Shown: positions 1-8,895, numbered from the stretch's first letter. The stretch: DNA of 49,778 bases from CAYQTK01 sp964420375 (GCA_964420375.1 CAYQTK010000005.1:1-49778), one strand, 5' to 3'. Notes: generated by a model from the sequence alone, not told the origin. Translations and numbers: made by a program.

Positions 1-231
1 TTGGACTGCGGCAGCAAGCTGTCCGCTTTTTCCGCCGGGAAGCTTGCTTGTCGGAGATGCGCGCCACAAAAGGCCCACAGTTTACGAGGCGCATTTTCAT
101 AAGTTCCGGCAAGCCGGAACTTATGAAAGCGAAAGCAAGCTTTCCTGTCTGCCCTGTCTGCGTGTCCGCACAGGCAGGCGTGTCCGGCACAGGCAGGCGC
201 ACTCCGAAAACGGAGTTTTCGCAACGGGAAC
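1..231 (+). repeat. Large MITE-like palindromic repeat, copy A (left end outside window)
   Basis: Non-coding. It is homologous over most of its length to 49151-49372. It holds an 8-bp inverted repeat (13-20 with 41-48), a 16-bp perfect stem with an AA loop (95-110 and 113-128), a GAAAGC/GCTTTC stem (131-144), and an ACTCCG-AAAA-CGGAGT stem (201-216). It ends with GTTTTCGCAACGGGAAC (215-231), the inverted partner of the left end seen in other copies. The next six bases, TAAATA (232-237), look like one half of a target duplication; the other half would lie upstream of the window. Relative to the other large copy it carries about 54 extra bases (145-198), which themselves fold into CCTGT..GCG/CGC..ACAGG stems. 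No protein is encoded. Confidence 0.85.
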
Positions 232-264
232 TAAATAGAAACCAAAACCGCTTCTTGATGCATT

Positions 265-286
265 TTGCAGCCCTTCCTGCTATAAT
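265..286 (+). promoter_or_regulatory. Promoter of the PilZ-priA run
   Basis: A perfect TATAAT at 281-286 is preceded by TGC, an extended -10. The -35 is poor: TTGATG at 255-260 is 20 bp away and TTGCAG at 265-270 is only 10 bp away, so recognition probably rests on the extended -10. Transcription would begin near 293, only about 12 nt before the PilZ start. This is inferred from the motif only. Confidence 0.5.
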
Positions 287-304
287 CTTGGACGGAGTTT
301 ATAA

Positions 305-658
305 ATGAAGACCAGAAAATTCCTACGAGTACCCGTACCTATCGCCCTCAGGGTCAAAGTCCAGGACACGGATGAGGACTTCCGCACCGTGAATGCGGAA
401 GACATCAGTTGGGGAGGAATGTTTCTGGTAATGAACTCGCCTGCGGCTGTGGGCAGCCGCATACTCCTGCAATTCTTCCTTGCCGAGGAGAACGTGTCTC
501 TCGAGCTGTGGGGAACGGTGGTCCGCAACCGCGACCGCGAAGGCGATCTGCCCCCTGGCGTGGGCGTCGAGTTCGACACCCTGGACGAGGAGTCCCGGAG
601 CCTGATCCAGAACCTGGTGGCTGAAGAAATCATGTCACTGGTCCGGAATCAGCAATAG
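305..658 (+). CDS. PilZ domain protein (putative c-di-GMP receptor)
   Basis: 117 aa, essentially a single PilZ domain. The c-di-GMP signature is visible: RKFLR near residues 4-8 fits RxxxR, and DISWGG near residues 33-38 fits the DxSxxG box. A third conserved stretch, GVGVEF, lies near residue 87. Short stand-alone PilZ proteins of this type bind cyclic di-GMP and pass the signal on by protein contact; nothing here names the partner. GGACGGAG lies 8 nt before the ATG and serves as the ribosome site. The gene is followed 9 nt later by priA, so the two may be cotranscribed, but I see no functional link. Family call is secure; c-di-GMP binding is inferred from the motifs. Confidence 0.85.
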   Translation: MKTRKFLRVPVPIALRVKVQDTDEDFRTVNAEDISWGGMFLVMNSPAAVGSRILLQFFLAEENVSLELWGTVVRNRDREGDLPPGVGVEFDTLDEESRSLIQNLVAEEIMSLVRNQQ

Positions 659-667
659 CTTTCCTTG

Positions 668-3265
668 ATGAACCGCGAGAACGACAAAGAACTTCTGCTG
701 GCCGAGATCGCGGTGGACGCTCCCTTGAACCATACCCTCACTTACCGGGTCCCTTCAGCAATTAAAAAACAGGTTGCCGCAGGCCAGCGGGTGCTGGTTC
801 CCCTTGGAAAAAGAAAGGTCACCGGCTACACTGTCTCCTTTCCCGCAAAAACCTCGGTGCCGGAAGAGGAGCTTCGAGACGTAATCGAAATCATTGACCC
901 GGAACCGTTATTCAACGAAAAGCAGCTCGACCTGTTCAAGTGGGCGGCGAGGTATTACTTTGCGCCTCTTTCAGAAGTCATGAAATCTTCGATGCCCGCG
1001 GGGATCAACGTGGCCAGCAAGAAGACCGCCCGCCTTACCGAGGCCGGCAGAGCAGAGTTGCAAAAACAAAAAGAGACTGCAACTATTGATTCCAAATCCC
1101 CTGAGTTCATATTGCTTGAAACCCTGAAGCATAAAGGGGCCACGGCCGTAACCAAGCTTTGCTCTAAAGCGGGGACCTCCGAACAGCGGATGGAGAAGCT
1201 CGAAGCTAAAGGGCTGGTGCAGATATCCCAGGAGATTCCCGGTCCCAAGGTCAAGGAAAAAACAGAGCGGCTTGTAAAGCTCTGCCGCGAGCCAAGCGCA
1301 GACGAACTCGCCAGGCTGGAGCGGCGGGCGCCGCAGCAGGCCCGGCTTATAAAAGACCTAACGGGCAGAGATGCCGTGTCCTTTACCGAGCTTAAAAAGG
1401 GCTACAAGGACCCCTTCACACTTGCCCGGAAACTGGCTTTTGCAGGGTTGGTGGAAGAGACCGAGATAGTTGTATCCCGAGACCCCTTTTCCATGGAACT
1501 GCCTTTGGAAGCTCCTCCGGAAAAGCTCATGCCGGAGCAGAAAGAGGCCCTGGAGCAAATGTCGTCCGCACTTGATAAAGACGAGTTCCGCGTGTTCCTT
1601 CTTCACGGCGTCACCGGCTCGGGCAAGACCGAGGTATACCTTAAGCTCATTCAAAGAGCCCTTCAAAAAGACAAAGGCGCTATCATGCTGGTTCCGGAGA
1701 TAGCTCTCACTCCCCAGCTTCTGGCCCGCTTCCGGCAGAGGTTTGACGCAGACCTCCTGGCAGTGCTCCACAGCGGCCTGAGCCCGGGCGAGAGATACGA
1801 CCAGTGGCTCCGCATCAGAAAGGGAGAGGCCCGGGTGGTTATCGGCGCCCGCTCCGCGGTGTTCGCCCCTCTGCCGGAGTTGGGGATCATGGTGGTTGAC
1901 GAGGAGCACGAAGGCGCATATAAGCAGGACCACGGGTTCATGTACCAGGGCCGTGACCTGGCCATAATGCGTTCCAAGATGGAAGGAGCGATGGTTGTGC
2001 TGGGGTCGGCGACCCCCTCGCTGGAGAGCGCCCGCCGGAGCCGGGAGGGAGGCTACACCCCTCTTGCGCTCACCAAAAGGGTATCGGGCCGGCCTTTACC
2101 GGAGCTCGAAGTGGTAGACCTCAGACAAGGGAAAGCTGCGAAAAGACATCCCCGAGATGAAAGCCCGGTCGCCGACCTGGTCAAGGACCGGGACCGGTTG
2201 TTCGCTTCCGATCTCGTCTCCGGCAGGCTCCGCTCGGAGCTCGAAGCCGCGCTTTCGCGTTCCGAGCAGTCCATACTCTTTATCAACCGTCGGGGCATCT
2301 TCTCCTTTATGATCTGCTTTGACTGCGGAGAGCGCTTCACCTGTCCCAACTGCGCGGTGAGCCTTACGTTTCACCGCTCAGCCACCAGTTCGACGGTTGA
2401 CGAATTCTACGGAGAGCCTTCAGAGGACGGATACCTCTTATGCCACTACTGCGGATACCATCAGCCGGTGCCCGAGGTCTGTCCCCATTGCAGGGGAGTG
2501 CGCATCCGTCCTTTCGGAGCGGGAACCGAGCAGATGGAGGAAGCAGTGGCGGAGCTGTTTCCAAAAGCCCGCGTAAGCCGTGTCGACTCCGACGCCATGT
2601 CCGGGCGGGAGAGCTACTTCCAGCTTATTGACAAGGTCTGCCGCCACGAAACCGACATCCTGGTGGGAACACAGATGCTGGCCAAGGGACACGACCTGCC
2701 GGGGGTGACCCTGGTCGGAGTGCTCATGGCGGACAGCACCCTTAACATGCCGGACTTCCGGGCCGCGGAACGGACTTTCCAGATGCTCACCCAGGTTGCC
2801 GGCCGCGCCGGCAGGGGAGACGCTCCCGGCAAGGTCATCATCCAGACCTTTCAGCCCGAGCATTACTCCATCCGGCTCGCGCTGGAAGGCGACTACGAAG
2901 CCTTCTACCATGAAGAAGCAGAACGCCGCAGGGCCCTGTGGTACCCGCCGTTTGCAAGAACAGCCAACCTGCGCTTCTCCGGGCTTGACGCCCGAGCCGT
3001 TAAAACAACAGCCATGCTGGCGGGTAGAACGGCCAAGCAAATCGCCAGGAACAAGGCTTTCCGGGAAAAGGTCAGGATACTGGGGGCGGCCTCCGCACCT
3101 ATCTCGCGGATCAGAGGCAAGACAAGGTGGATGATGCTCATAAAAGCCGACACCCCCCAAACCCTTACCGCGTTCTGCGAAAACCTCTGCTCCAAGCTCG
3201 CCAAAAAACCAAAGCCCAAAACAGTGACCATGGAGATAGACCGCGACCCGGTGTCAATGATGTGA
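668..3265 (+). CDS. priA: Primosomal protein N' (replication restart helicase PriA)
   Basis: 865 aa. PriA is a 3'-to-5' superfamily 2 helicase that recognises abandoned replication forks and reloads the replisome. The N-terminal fork-binding domain (about 1-110) is followed by a linker. The helicase Walker A, GVTGSGKTEVY, is near residue 315 and the DEEH box near 411. Eight zinc-ligating cysteines lie in two groups (CFDC..CPNC near 550-562, CHYC..CPHC near 591-608), as in the PriA zinc domain. A helicase C-terminal lobe ends the protein. It is about 130 residues longer than the E. coli enzyme (732 aa); extra residues include a stretch between the two cysteine groups and one before them. An in-frame TTG sits 3 nt upstream of the ATG; the ATG is preferred. 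Confidence 0.97.
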   Translation: MNRENDKELLLAEIAVDAPLNHTLTYRVPSAIKKQVAAGQRVLVPLGKRKVTGYTVSFPAKTSVPEEELRDVIEIIDPEPLFNEKQLDLFKWAARYYFAPLSEVMKSSMPAGINVASKKTARLTEAGRAELQKQKETATIDSKSPEFILLETLKHKGATAVTKLCSKAGTSEQRMEKLEAKGLVQISQEIPGPKVKEKTERLVKLCREPSADELARLERRAPQQARLIKDLTGRDAVSFTELKKGYKDPFTLARKLAFAGLVEETEIVVSRDPFSMELPLEAPPEKLMPEQKEALEQMSSALDKDEFRVFLLHGVTGSGKTEVYLKLIQRALQKDKGAIMLVPEIALTPQLLARFRQRFDADLLAVLHSGLSPGERYDQWLRIRKGEARVVIGARSAVFAPLPELGIMVVDEEHEGAYKQDHGFMYQGRDLAIMRSKMEGAMVVLGSATPSLESARRSREGGYTPLALTKRVSGRPLPELEVVDLRQGKAAKRHPRDESPVADLVKDRDRLFASDLVSGRLRSELEAALSRSEQSILFINRRGIFSFMICFDCGERFTCPNCAVSLTFHRSATSSTVDEFYGEPSEDGYLLCHYCGYHQPVPEVCPHCRGVRIRPFGAGTEQMEEAVAELFPKARVSRVDSDAMSGRESYFQLIDKVCRHETDILVGTQMLAKGHDLPGVTLVGVLMADSTLNMPDFRAAERTFQMLTQVAGRAGRGDAPGKVIIQTFQPEHYSIRLALEGDYEAFYHEEAERRRALWYPPFARTANLRFSGLDARAVKTTAMLAGRTAKQIARNKAFREKVRILGAASAPISRIRGKTRWMMLIKADTPQTLTAFCENLCSKLAKKPKPKTVTMEIDRDPVSMM

Positions 3266-3298
3266 TCTTTCCCCGAAAAGATATGCACCATCTTTGAC

Positions 3299-4690
3299 AT
3301 GAAAAAATCCACTGACACTCTTGCCCTTGTCATCAATCCTCGTTGCCCTGACAATAGAATAATCATGGGAGAGAAAAAGACCGGCCGGCATCGAAGCAAG
3401 CTGTTTTTCACCTTCTGGCACTGGGCCCTGTTAATAGTCGGCATTGCGCTGATAGTGCAGCATAACCTCGAGGACCCCGAGATCAGGATAAAAAGGCATC
3501 CCGCCAAAGAAGAGATCAGCTCCGCCATCAGCGGCTCCATCAAAAATTACAATGTTGACGATCCGATCGCACATACATTGGTGAGCCTTACCTTTGAGAG
3601 CTCTCCGCGTGAAGGGGCTTGCGTGGCCACTGCCGAGCTTCCCCCCCGGGTAAAGGGATACGTGGACGAGATCAACACCATGGTGGTGGTGGACGAGACC
3701 GGGACCATCCGAAGCGTTCGCATCCTGGCCCACCGCGAGACGCCGGCTTACATGCGCAAGATACTCCAAAGGGACTTCCTAAAGAGGTTCGTGGGAAAGA
3801 ACGTAAAAGAAAACCTGCAGCAGATAGACACGATAACGGGGGCCAGCATTACCGCGGACGCAATCAAGAACGACGTTATCCAGTCCTCGCGGCTGGGCGC
3901 GGCAAAGCTGTTCGAGGTCCCGGTCAAAACCACGCCCGTGCCCGGCTGGGCCAAGGCAGTTTTCTCTCCAGCGTTCATAGCGGTCTTTATCGCGCTGGCC
4001 ATAAGCCTCTATGCGAGGCTCGGCAAATGGCCGAGGAAGGGAAGACGGGAAACCGCGTGGATACTGTCCATCCTCCTCATCGGGGTTTACGCCATGACGC
4101 CTTTTACCCTGGTACACCTGTTCCAACTCCTGGAACTGTCCCTGCCCGGGCCGGGAAGCGCGCTGGTGCTGCTGCTCGCGACCTATATACTGCTCACCAC
4201 CGTGGTGCTGGGACCGGTGTGGTGCTCTTACGCCTGTCCGTTTGGAGCGCTGCAAGAGCTGCTTTCCCGCATCCCTTTCGGCAGGTGGAAGGTCACTCCC
4301 GCGGTTATGCTCTATGCCCGGGAGCTAAGGTACCTGGTGTTGTTCATTGCGGTGCTGGGGTCTTTCGGCCTGGGAGTAGAGGCCTTTGCCATGGTCGAGC
4401 CGCGGGGCCATTTGTTCGGCAGGACCGACATGATCGCGGCCTGGCTGTTCATTGTCGCCGTTCTCGGCTTCAGCGTGTTCATAAAAAGGTTCTGGTGCAG
4501 GTTCTTCTGCCCTACCGGCGCCTGCCTGGTCATGCTCTCCTCTCACCGAAAGCTTTTTAAACAGGTGAGAAAAGGGGTCCATGACTCCGGCATAGACCGG
4601 GCGGACGAGGAAGACATCCCGGAAGAGACAGCACCATATCCGGCTCAGGCGCAATTAAACCGGAACGGAGAGAATGAATATGGAGGGTGA
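3299..4690 (+). CDS. NosR-like FMN-binding, polyferredoxin-type membrane protein
   Basis: 463 aa as called; an internal ATG at 3365 would give 441 aa and neither start has a clear Shine-Dalgarno. One hydrophobic segment near residues 38-54 precedes an extracytoplasmic FMN-binding domain with DTITGASIT near 177-185, the usual site for covalent flavin on the Ser/Thr. About five membrane spans follow, carrying two CxxxCP motifs (CSYACPFG near 309 and CRFFCPTG near 400). This order matches NosR/NapH-type electron-transfer proteins. The C-terminal 4Fe-4S ferredoxin domain of full NosR is missing; the tail is short, acidic and without cysteines. No nos, nap or rnf gene is nearby, so the redox partner is unknown. 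It overlaps the deacetylase gene by 17 nt, which suggests coupling. Confidence 0.8.
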   Translation: MKKSTDTLALVINPRCPDNRIIMGEKKTGRHRSKLFFTFWHWALLIVGIALIVQHNLEDPEIRIKRHPAKEEISSAISGSIKNYNVDDPIAHTLVSLTFESSPREGACVATAELPPRVKGYVDEINTMVVVDETGTIRSVRILAHRETPAYMRKILQRDFLKRFVGKNVKENLQQIDTITGASITADAIKNDVIQSSRLGAAKLFEVPVKTTPVPGWAKAVFSPAFIAVFIALAISLYARLGKWPRKGRRETAWILSILLIGVYAMTPFTLVHLFQLLELSLPGPGSALVLLLATYILLTTVVLGPVWCSYACPFGALQELLSRIPFGRWKVTPAVMLYARELRYLVLFIAVLGSFGLGVEAFAMVEPRGHLFGRTDMIAAWLFIVAVLGFSVFIKRFWCRFFCPTGACLVMLSSHRKLFKQVRKGVHDSGIDRADEEDIPEETAPYPAQAQLNRNGENEYGG

Positions 4691-5360
4691 TCTTCTGAGC
4701 GGGCTCGCAAGGCCATGCACCCTGCTTACGGTTTTTCCCCACCCCGACGACGAAAGCTTTGCCGCGGGCGGCTGCCTGGCCCTTTACAGCAGGGACCCCG
4801 AGGTAAGGTGCGTGTCGTTGTGCCTGACAAAAGGCGGCAACAGCGGCGCTCTCTCCAAGGTGGGTCTTCCGGAGGACAGAGAGCCCTTGATCCGCGAGAA
4901 AGAATACATGAGCTCGACCGCTGTCCTGGGCGTTGACAAGGCCATTCTGTGGAACTACGAGGACGGCGGCCTTTCCAAAGTGCCGGAAGAGCGGCTTGCG
5001 GAAGAGATCGGCGGCGTCATCAAGGAAGAAAAGGCTGACGCAGTCATCACCTATGGCCCGGACGGGATCACCGGCCATCCAGACCACCGAACCTGCTCGA
5101 AAACGACCGAGCGCGCCGCCCGAGAGTGCGGGACACCGCGTCTTTTCATGGTCAGCGTCCCGAGCTGGATGGGAAGGGTGTTCCTTCGGCAAAGGCTTTT
5201 GCCGGCGACCCATGCGGTTGATATAAGGGATGTCTACAAGATAAAGATACTGGCCTTGAAGTCCCACGCCTCCCAGATGCTTATCTCCATGGAGCCCATG
5301 ATCTGGGTGGGCGTCATCATGAGGGTCGCGGGAAAGGAGTATTTCCACCGGCGGCTCTGA
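4674..5360 (+). CDS. LmbE/PIG-L family N-acetylglucosaminyl deacetylase-like protein
   Basis: 228 aa. PIG-L proteins are zinc hydrolases that remove acetyl from N-acetylglucosamine linked to lipids, inositol or small thiols such as bacillithiol precursors. The metal motif PHPDDE is at about residues 23-28 and the second metal histidine is in GITGHPDH near 131-138, so the active site looks complete. No signal peptide, so it is probably cytoplasmic. Two ATGs compete (4674 and 4680); GGAGAG upstream gives better spacing for the second. The gene starts inside the end of the NosR-like gene. It is convergent with the Bat operon, with only 6 bp between stop codons. The substrate is unknown; bacillithiol or glycolipid roles are both possible. 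Confidence 0.88.
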   Translation: MNMEGDLLSGLARPCTLLTVFPHPDDESFAAGGCLALYSRDPEVRCVSLCLTKGGNSGALSKVGLPEDREPLIREKEYMSSTAVLGVDKAILWNYEDGGLSKVPEERLAEEIGGVIKEEKADAVITYGPDGITGHPDHRTCSKTTERAARECGTPRLFMVSVPSWMGRVFLRQRLLPATHAVDIRDVYKIKILALKSHASQMLISMEPMIWVGVIMRVAGKEYFHRRL

Positions 5361-5366
5361 GTCCCT

Positions 5367-6131
5367 TCAAATCCGGAGCAGCGAGCTTGCAGGCACCCAC
5401 ACCACGAAGCCGTTGCCGCCCCTCACCCGGCACCATTCCTGTTGACAGCCGCTCAGCTTCACGTCCATGCCCTCGTACAAGTCAATTATCTCGGTGTTGT
5501 CCTTGCCGGGACCGGAGCGGCCGGTGACCTTGTCCGTCACCACCACGGCGCGGGGGGTATAGAAGTCCCTCTTGACCCGCACGCCTGCAAAAGGCGTGAG
5601 CAGGACAAAGAGGATGAGAAGACAAATGAAGGATATCTTCCCGGCCTTTCCGAGCAAGGGACCGTCCGCGACAATCCATACTGTCGCAGCTATGCAGAAC
5701 AGCCAGTAGCTGGCCATTAAGAGTGCGGTCCACTCGTTGGCCGACATCTTAGAGACCACTGAATTAAAGGCCCTGGTGAAAGGACCCTTTTCGATCTTTT
5801 CCAGGCGGGCCTCGATTTTTTCGCGCGCATAATCCAGGTTAAACCTTATGTCACGGTCGCGGGGGTCCAGTCTCTTGGCGCGCAGATAGTTGGCTATGGC
5901 CCTGCCGAGTTCGCCATTGCGCAAATATGCGTTTCCCAGGTTGTAAAAAAGTGCGGGGTGTCTCGCTCCCGTTTCCTGCGCTTCCTGGTAGGCCTCGATC
6001 GCTTTTTTATAGTCGTCCGCTCGGTAAAAGTCATTTCCTCTCTGGAACAGAGATGTGGCCGAGCTTTCGGCAGACACGGAAGTACAACAGCAGAGAACCG
6101 CCACTGCGACAATGAGCGATATATTCCTCAT
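5367..6131 (-). CDS. batE: BatE-like TPR/SH3 protein
   Basis: 254 aa. An N-terminal signal peptide (about 1-21) is followed by two or three tetratricopeptide repeats (about 27-105). Two membrane spans lie near residues 135-180, and a bacterial SH3-type segment closes the protein (about 195-254, with TGRSGPG and a WV near the end). This domain order matches BatE, the last gene of Bat operons. The function of Bat proteins is not settled; they form a periplasmic/inner membrane complex with MoxR ATPases and affect stress tolerance and cell envelope integrity. The start codon overlaps the end of batD by 4 nt. It is the last gene of the ten-gene unit, and no obvious terminator hairpin lies in the 6 bp before the convergent deacetylase gene. 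Confidence 0.85.
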   Translation of the reverse strand: MRNISLIVAVAVLCCCTSVSAESSATSLFQRGNDFYRADDYKKAIEAYQEAQETGARHPALFYNLGNAYLRNGELGRAIANYLRAKRLDPRDRDIRFNLDYAREKIEARLEKIEKGPFTRAFNSVVSKMSANEWTALLMASYWLFCIAATVWIVADGPLLGKAGKISFICLLILFVLLTPFAGVRVKRDFYTPRAVVVTDKVTGRSGPGKDNTEIIDLYEGMDVKLSGCQQEWCRVRGGNGFVVWVPASSLLRI

Positions 6132-7915
6132 TCCCGTGCCTCCCGGGAAACCTTACCCATGGCTTCCCGGAGCCTCTGGAGGAGCCTGGAGGCGTCTTCC
6201 GGGGTAACCGTGGCAGGTGCGAACCTTGCCCGGTCGCATTCATCGAGAATTTCTCTCACCATCTTTATGGTATCTTCGGAAGCGCCATGAGAACGAAGGG
6301 TATCCACCGCCTCTACAGTGGTCATGCAGGAGTCGGGCCGGCCAAAGCTGTCGCCGATGAAACCGGTGAGCGCGCGGTAGACCAGGGAACAGACCTCGGG
6401 CACGTTCCCCTCGCGCTCCGCCTTCCTTGCGGCTCGCAAAGCTTTCCTGCACCGCTTTCCCGCCCGCTGCTTTCGGGCCAGACCGGCGTCATGCAAAAGC
6501 CGGTCTTTTCTCCTGCGCATTACCAGAGTTCCTGCCACCAGGAGCAGGGGCAGCACCTGGAGGACCGCGGTTGCTGGAGAAGCCAGGAGCCACTGCTCGC
6601 GGTCATCCATGTCAGCTCCGGTCTTGATGTAGCGGAGGTCTTTGCCCAAGGGGGCGATCACTTCGGGTTCTTTTTCAGAAGAGTCCTTTGCAGGAAGGGG
6701 CTCTTCTCCCGCCAGTACGGTAAGATTGATCTTCCCGGTTTCGGCGGTCTTATATTTTTCTTCGCGGACATCAAAGTAGGGAAAGCGGAACGGTCCCAGC
6801 TCGAACTCGCCTTTTTCGCGGGGAACCAGGTACATCTTGAACTTGCAGGTCGTGACTGCTTCGCTCCCGGTCTCTTCAATTCTTTTGTCCGCTGAGTCCT
6901 GGTGAAGATCGAAGTTTCCGGGGACATCCATGCCAGGCGCGGAGATAAAGTCCGGATGGCCGGTGCCTTTCACAATAACTGTAAACTCGAAGGGCGTGTT
7001 CTCCCGCAACGTGTCCTCGTTCTCGGAGAGCATGATTTCGAACCGGCCGACTGCGCCGGAGAAATCGGACGGACGGCCTTCTTCGGGCAGGGGTTTCACC
7101 TGAATAGTCCTGCGCTTCGAACTTATCGAGCCTTGCCGCATGACCCTTCCGCCCAGGAAGTTTCTGCTTTGGCCGGGCACCTGGTAGACAATACCTAAGG
7201 GGTCTATTCTAAGCTCTCCTTCCTGGATCGGATAGAGGATCATGCTTTGGAGAAAAGCTATGTTCCATCTTCTACCGTTGAACTTCTGCGTTACCGGCTT
7301 AATGTGTGAAGATCTTCTCAGCGTCTTGGAAAGAAAGTTTCCTACCGCGGGCGTCCTGCGCGGTCTCCACTCCACCACCGGCCGCCTGCTGTAGAGGTAC
7401 CATGAAGCGGTTACTCTCTGGTTTACGTAGACCTCTTCATGGTCGAGTCTTGTCTCCAGGTAGGGGTCGGTGGGGGGACTCCATTCCCCTTTATCCTTGG
7501 TCTTCGGACGTTGGGGCATTCGTTTTATGCGGACCTCGATGGGGTCTGTTTTATAGGTCCGGCCGTTACAGGTGTACTCCAGCGCCGGTATGGTCAGCTT
7601 GCCTGCTTTCCGGGCCACATATACATGGATCAGTTTTACCTGGTTCCACTTGGACATCTTGCCGTTTACAATGCTTATCTTCCTGCTGGTTGACGGCCCC
7701 ATGCTGCGCTGGAAGTCCAGGTAAGGAAGAAGGTCGGGCCGCGGAAAGGGGAGCTCGTAGGAGACATCTTCCCCCTTCAAGGTAAGGATGAGTTTTAAAT
7801 GCTGGCCTTCATAAAGCTCCTGCCGATCCGCCTTCGCGGTGAACCGTCCCTTGTCCGCGTGCGCGGGAAAGGCAGACGATAAAACGAGCAGTGCAATTAA
7901 AAGCTTTTTCATCAC
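6128..7915 (-). CDS. batD: BatD-like protein (oxygen-tolerance / BatD domain)
   Basis: 595 aa with a signal peptide (about 1-20), a long periplasmic region of repeated beta-sandwich type, one membrane span near residues 446-464 (rich in L and V, then RRRK), and a cytoplasmic helical tail of about 125 residues. This is the standard BatD layout. Phrases typical of the family are visible, such as KADRQELYEGQHLKLIL near the start and PEVIAPLGKDLRYIKT before the membrane span. The cytoplasmic tail (ALRAAR..CSLVYRALTGFIGDSFG) resembles the tails of the two other BatD-related proteins at 10915-12006 and 14761-15831, so three versions of this membrane-plus-tail design occur in one operon. It overlaps batC and batE by 4 nt each. 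Confidence 0.88.
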   Translation of the reverse strand: MMKKLLIALLVLSSAFPAHADKGRFTAKADRQELYEGQHLKLILTLKGEDVSYELPFPRPDLLPYLDFQRSMGPSTSRKISIVNGKMSKWNQVKLIHVYVARKAGKLTIPALEYTCNGRTYKTDPIEVRIKRMPQRPKTKDKGEWSPPTDPYLETRLDHEEVYVNQRVTASWYLYSRRPVVEWRPRRTPAVGNFLSKTLRRSSHIKPVTQKFNGRRWNIAFLQSMILYPIQEGELRIDPLGIVYQVPGQSRNFLGGRVMRQGSISSKRRTIQVKPLPEEGRPSDFSGAVGRFEIMLSENEDTLRENTPFEFTVIVKGTGHPDFISAPGMDVPGNFDLHQDSADKRIEETGSEAVTTCKFKMYLVPREKGEFELGPFRFPYFDVREEKYKTAETGKINLTVLAGEEPLPAKDSSEKEPEVIAPLGKDLRYIKTGADMDDREQWLLASPATAVLQVLPLLLVAGTLVMRRRKDRLLHDAGLARKQRAGKRCRKALRAARKAEREGNVPEVCSLVYRALTGFIGDSFGRPDSCMTTVEAVDTLRSHGASEDTIKMVREILDECDRARFAPATVTPEDASRLLQRLREAMGKVSREARE

Positions 7916-8895
7916 CAGTCCCTGGCTTTTCCCCTCCGCCGCCTGCGGCTTTCCATTACCTTTTTCATGTCCTCTTTCTCGCGCTCCTCCACCGCCTGCA
8001 ACAACTGCAGGGCCTCTTTCTTTTTCATCTCTCCCTTGTCTCCCTTGCTGCCGGCAGGAGTTACGGGGTCGTCTCTATCAGGTTTCCGACCCACTGTATC
8101 TCCGCCTGCGGGCTCTTGCACATTCTTGGCCTGCTTCTGTTTTTGCGCTTTTTGCTGTTTGCTCTTCTTGCTATCTTCGTCGTCTTTCTTTCCGGCCTTT
8201 GCCTTTTGTTTCTTGTCTTTGCCCGACTTCTGGTCAGCAGTGGACTGTTTTTCTTTCTTTTGTCCCTCTGATTTCCCGGCTTGTTGCTTTTCGTGCTTTT
8301 GCTTCCGGCCCTGTCCTTGTCCGGATTTCCCGGACTGGTCCTGATTTTTGCCGCCCGACTTGTTCTTGTTGTCGCAGCACGAGCTGTCCTTTTGCTGCTG
8401 CTTTTTCAAATCAATGAGCCTGCGGACGACCTCGATGTTGTGCTTGGCCTTCCGGTTGTCCGGGTTTATCTCCAGAGCCTTGCGATACTGCTTTACAGCA
8501 TTCTCCAGCATGTCCACGTCGCCGCTTTTCTTGCCCTGTTTGAAGTAAGTGTTGCCCAGGTTGTAATGGGCTTTCTCCCGCATCTTCGGGTCGGGAGAAT
8601 GCAGGGCCCTGTTCCACTCCTTCCTCGCTTTTTCATAGTTGCCTTCCTTGTAAAAGGTAGCGGCCAGGTTGTAATGAAGGCGACAGCTATCTTCGCTTTC
8701 CGGGGACGCCAGGTCCTGTGCCCGGGTGTATCCCGCGCGCGCCCGGTCGTACTTGCCCTCATGATATTTCCGGTTGCCTTCCTCGACCTGGGAACTCATC
8801 CGGTAGGTGTCGATAAGGCCGGGGTCAGCACTTGCGAATTCAGGCAGGAACGCCGCGAGAACGCCAATGCACAATAAAACACCAGTCCTCGTCAT
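7912..8895 (-). CDS. batC: BatC-like TPR protein with a lysine/glutamine-rich low-complexity tail
   Basis: 327 aa. A signal peptide (about 1-23) is followed by three or four tetratricopeptide repeats (about 35-165; YNLAATFYKEGNYEKARKEW and AHYNLGNTYFKQGKKSGD are clear). After that, about 140 residues are very rich in K, Q, D, G and S, with many KQK and KSG runs, and a short charged helix ends in RRRRRGK. BatC proteins usually have this TPR plus disordered tail. The unusual base composition here reflects the lysine-rich tail and not a frameshift. TPRs probably hold the other Bat proteins together. It overlaps batB and batD by 4 nt each, in line with tight translational coupling. Confidence 0.85.
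   Translation of the reverse strand: MTRTGVLLCIGVLAAFLPEFASADPGLIDTYRMSSQVEEGNRKYHEGKYDRARAGYTRAQDLASPESEDSCRLHYNLAATFYKEGNYEKARKEWNRALHSPDPKMREKAHYNLGNTYFKQGKKSGDVDMLENAVKQYRKALEINPDNRKAKHNIEVVRRLIDLKKQQQKDSSCCDNKNKSGGKNQDQSGKSGQGQGRKQKHEKQQAGKSEGQKKEKQSTADQKSGKDKKQKAKAGKKDDEDSKKSKQQKAQKQKQAKNVQEPAGGDTVGRKPDRDDPVTPAGSKGDKGEMKKKEALQLLQAVEEREKEDMKKVMESRRRRRGKARDW

Noticed and set aside
44..308. Two overlapping short open frames of 64 and 86 residues
   Set aside because: They lie in the palindromic repeat (copy A); the same region in copy B does not keep either frame and the products have no known features.
8010..8430. Frameshift in batC suggested by odd base composition
   Set aside because: The stretch encodes a continuous lysine/glutamine-rich tail typical of BatC; the frame is intact.
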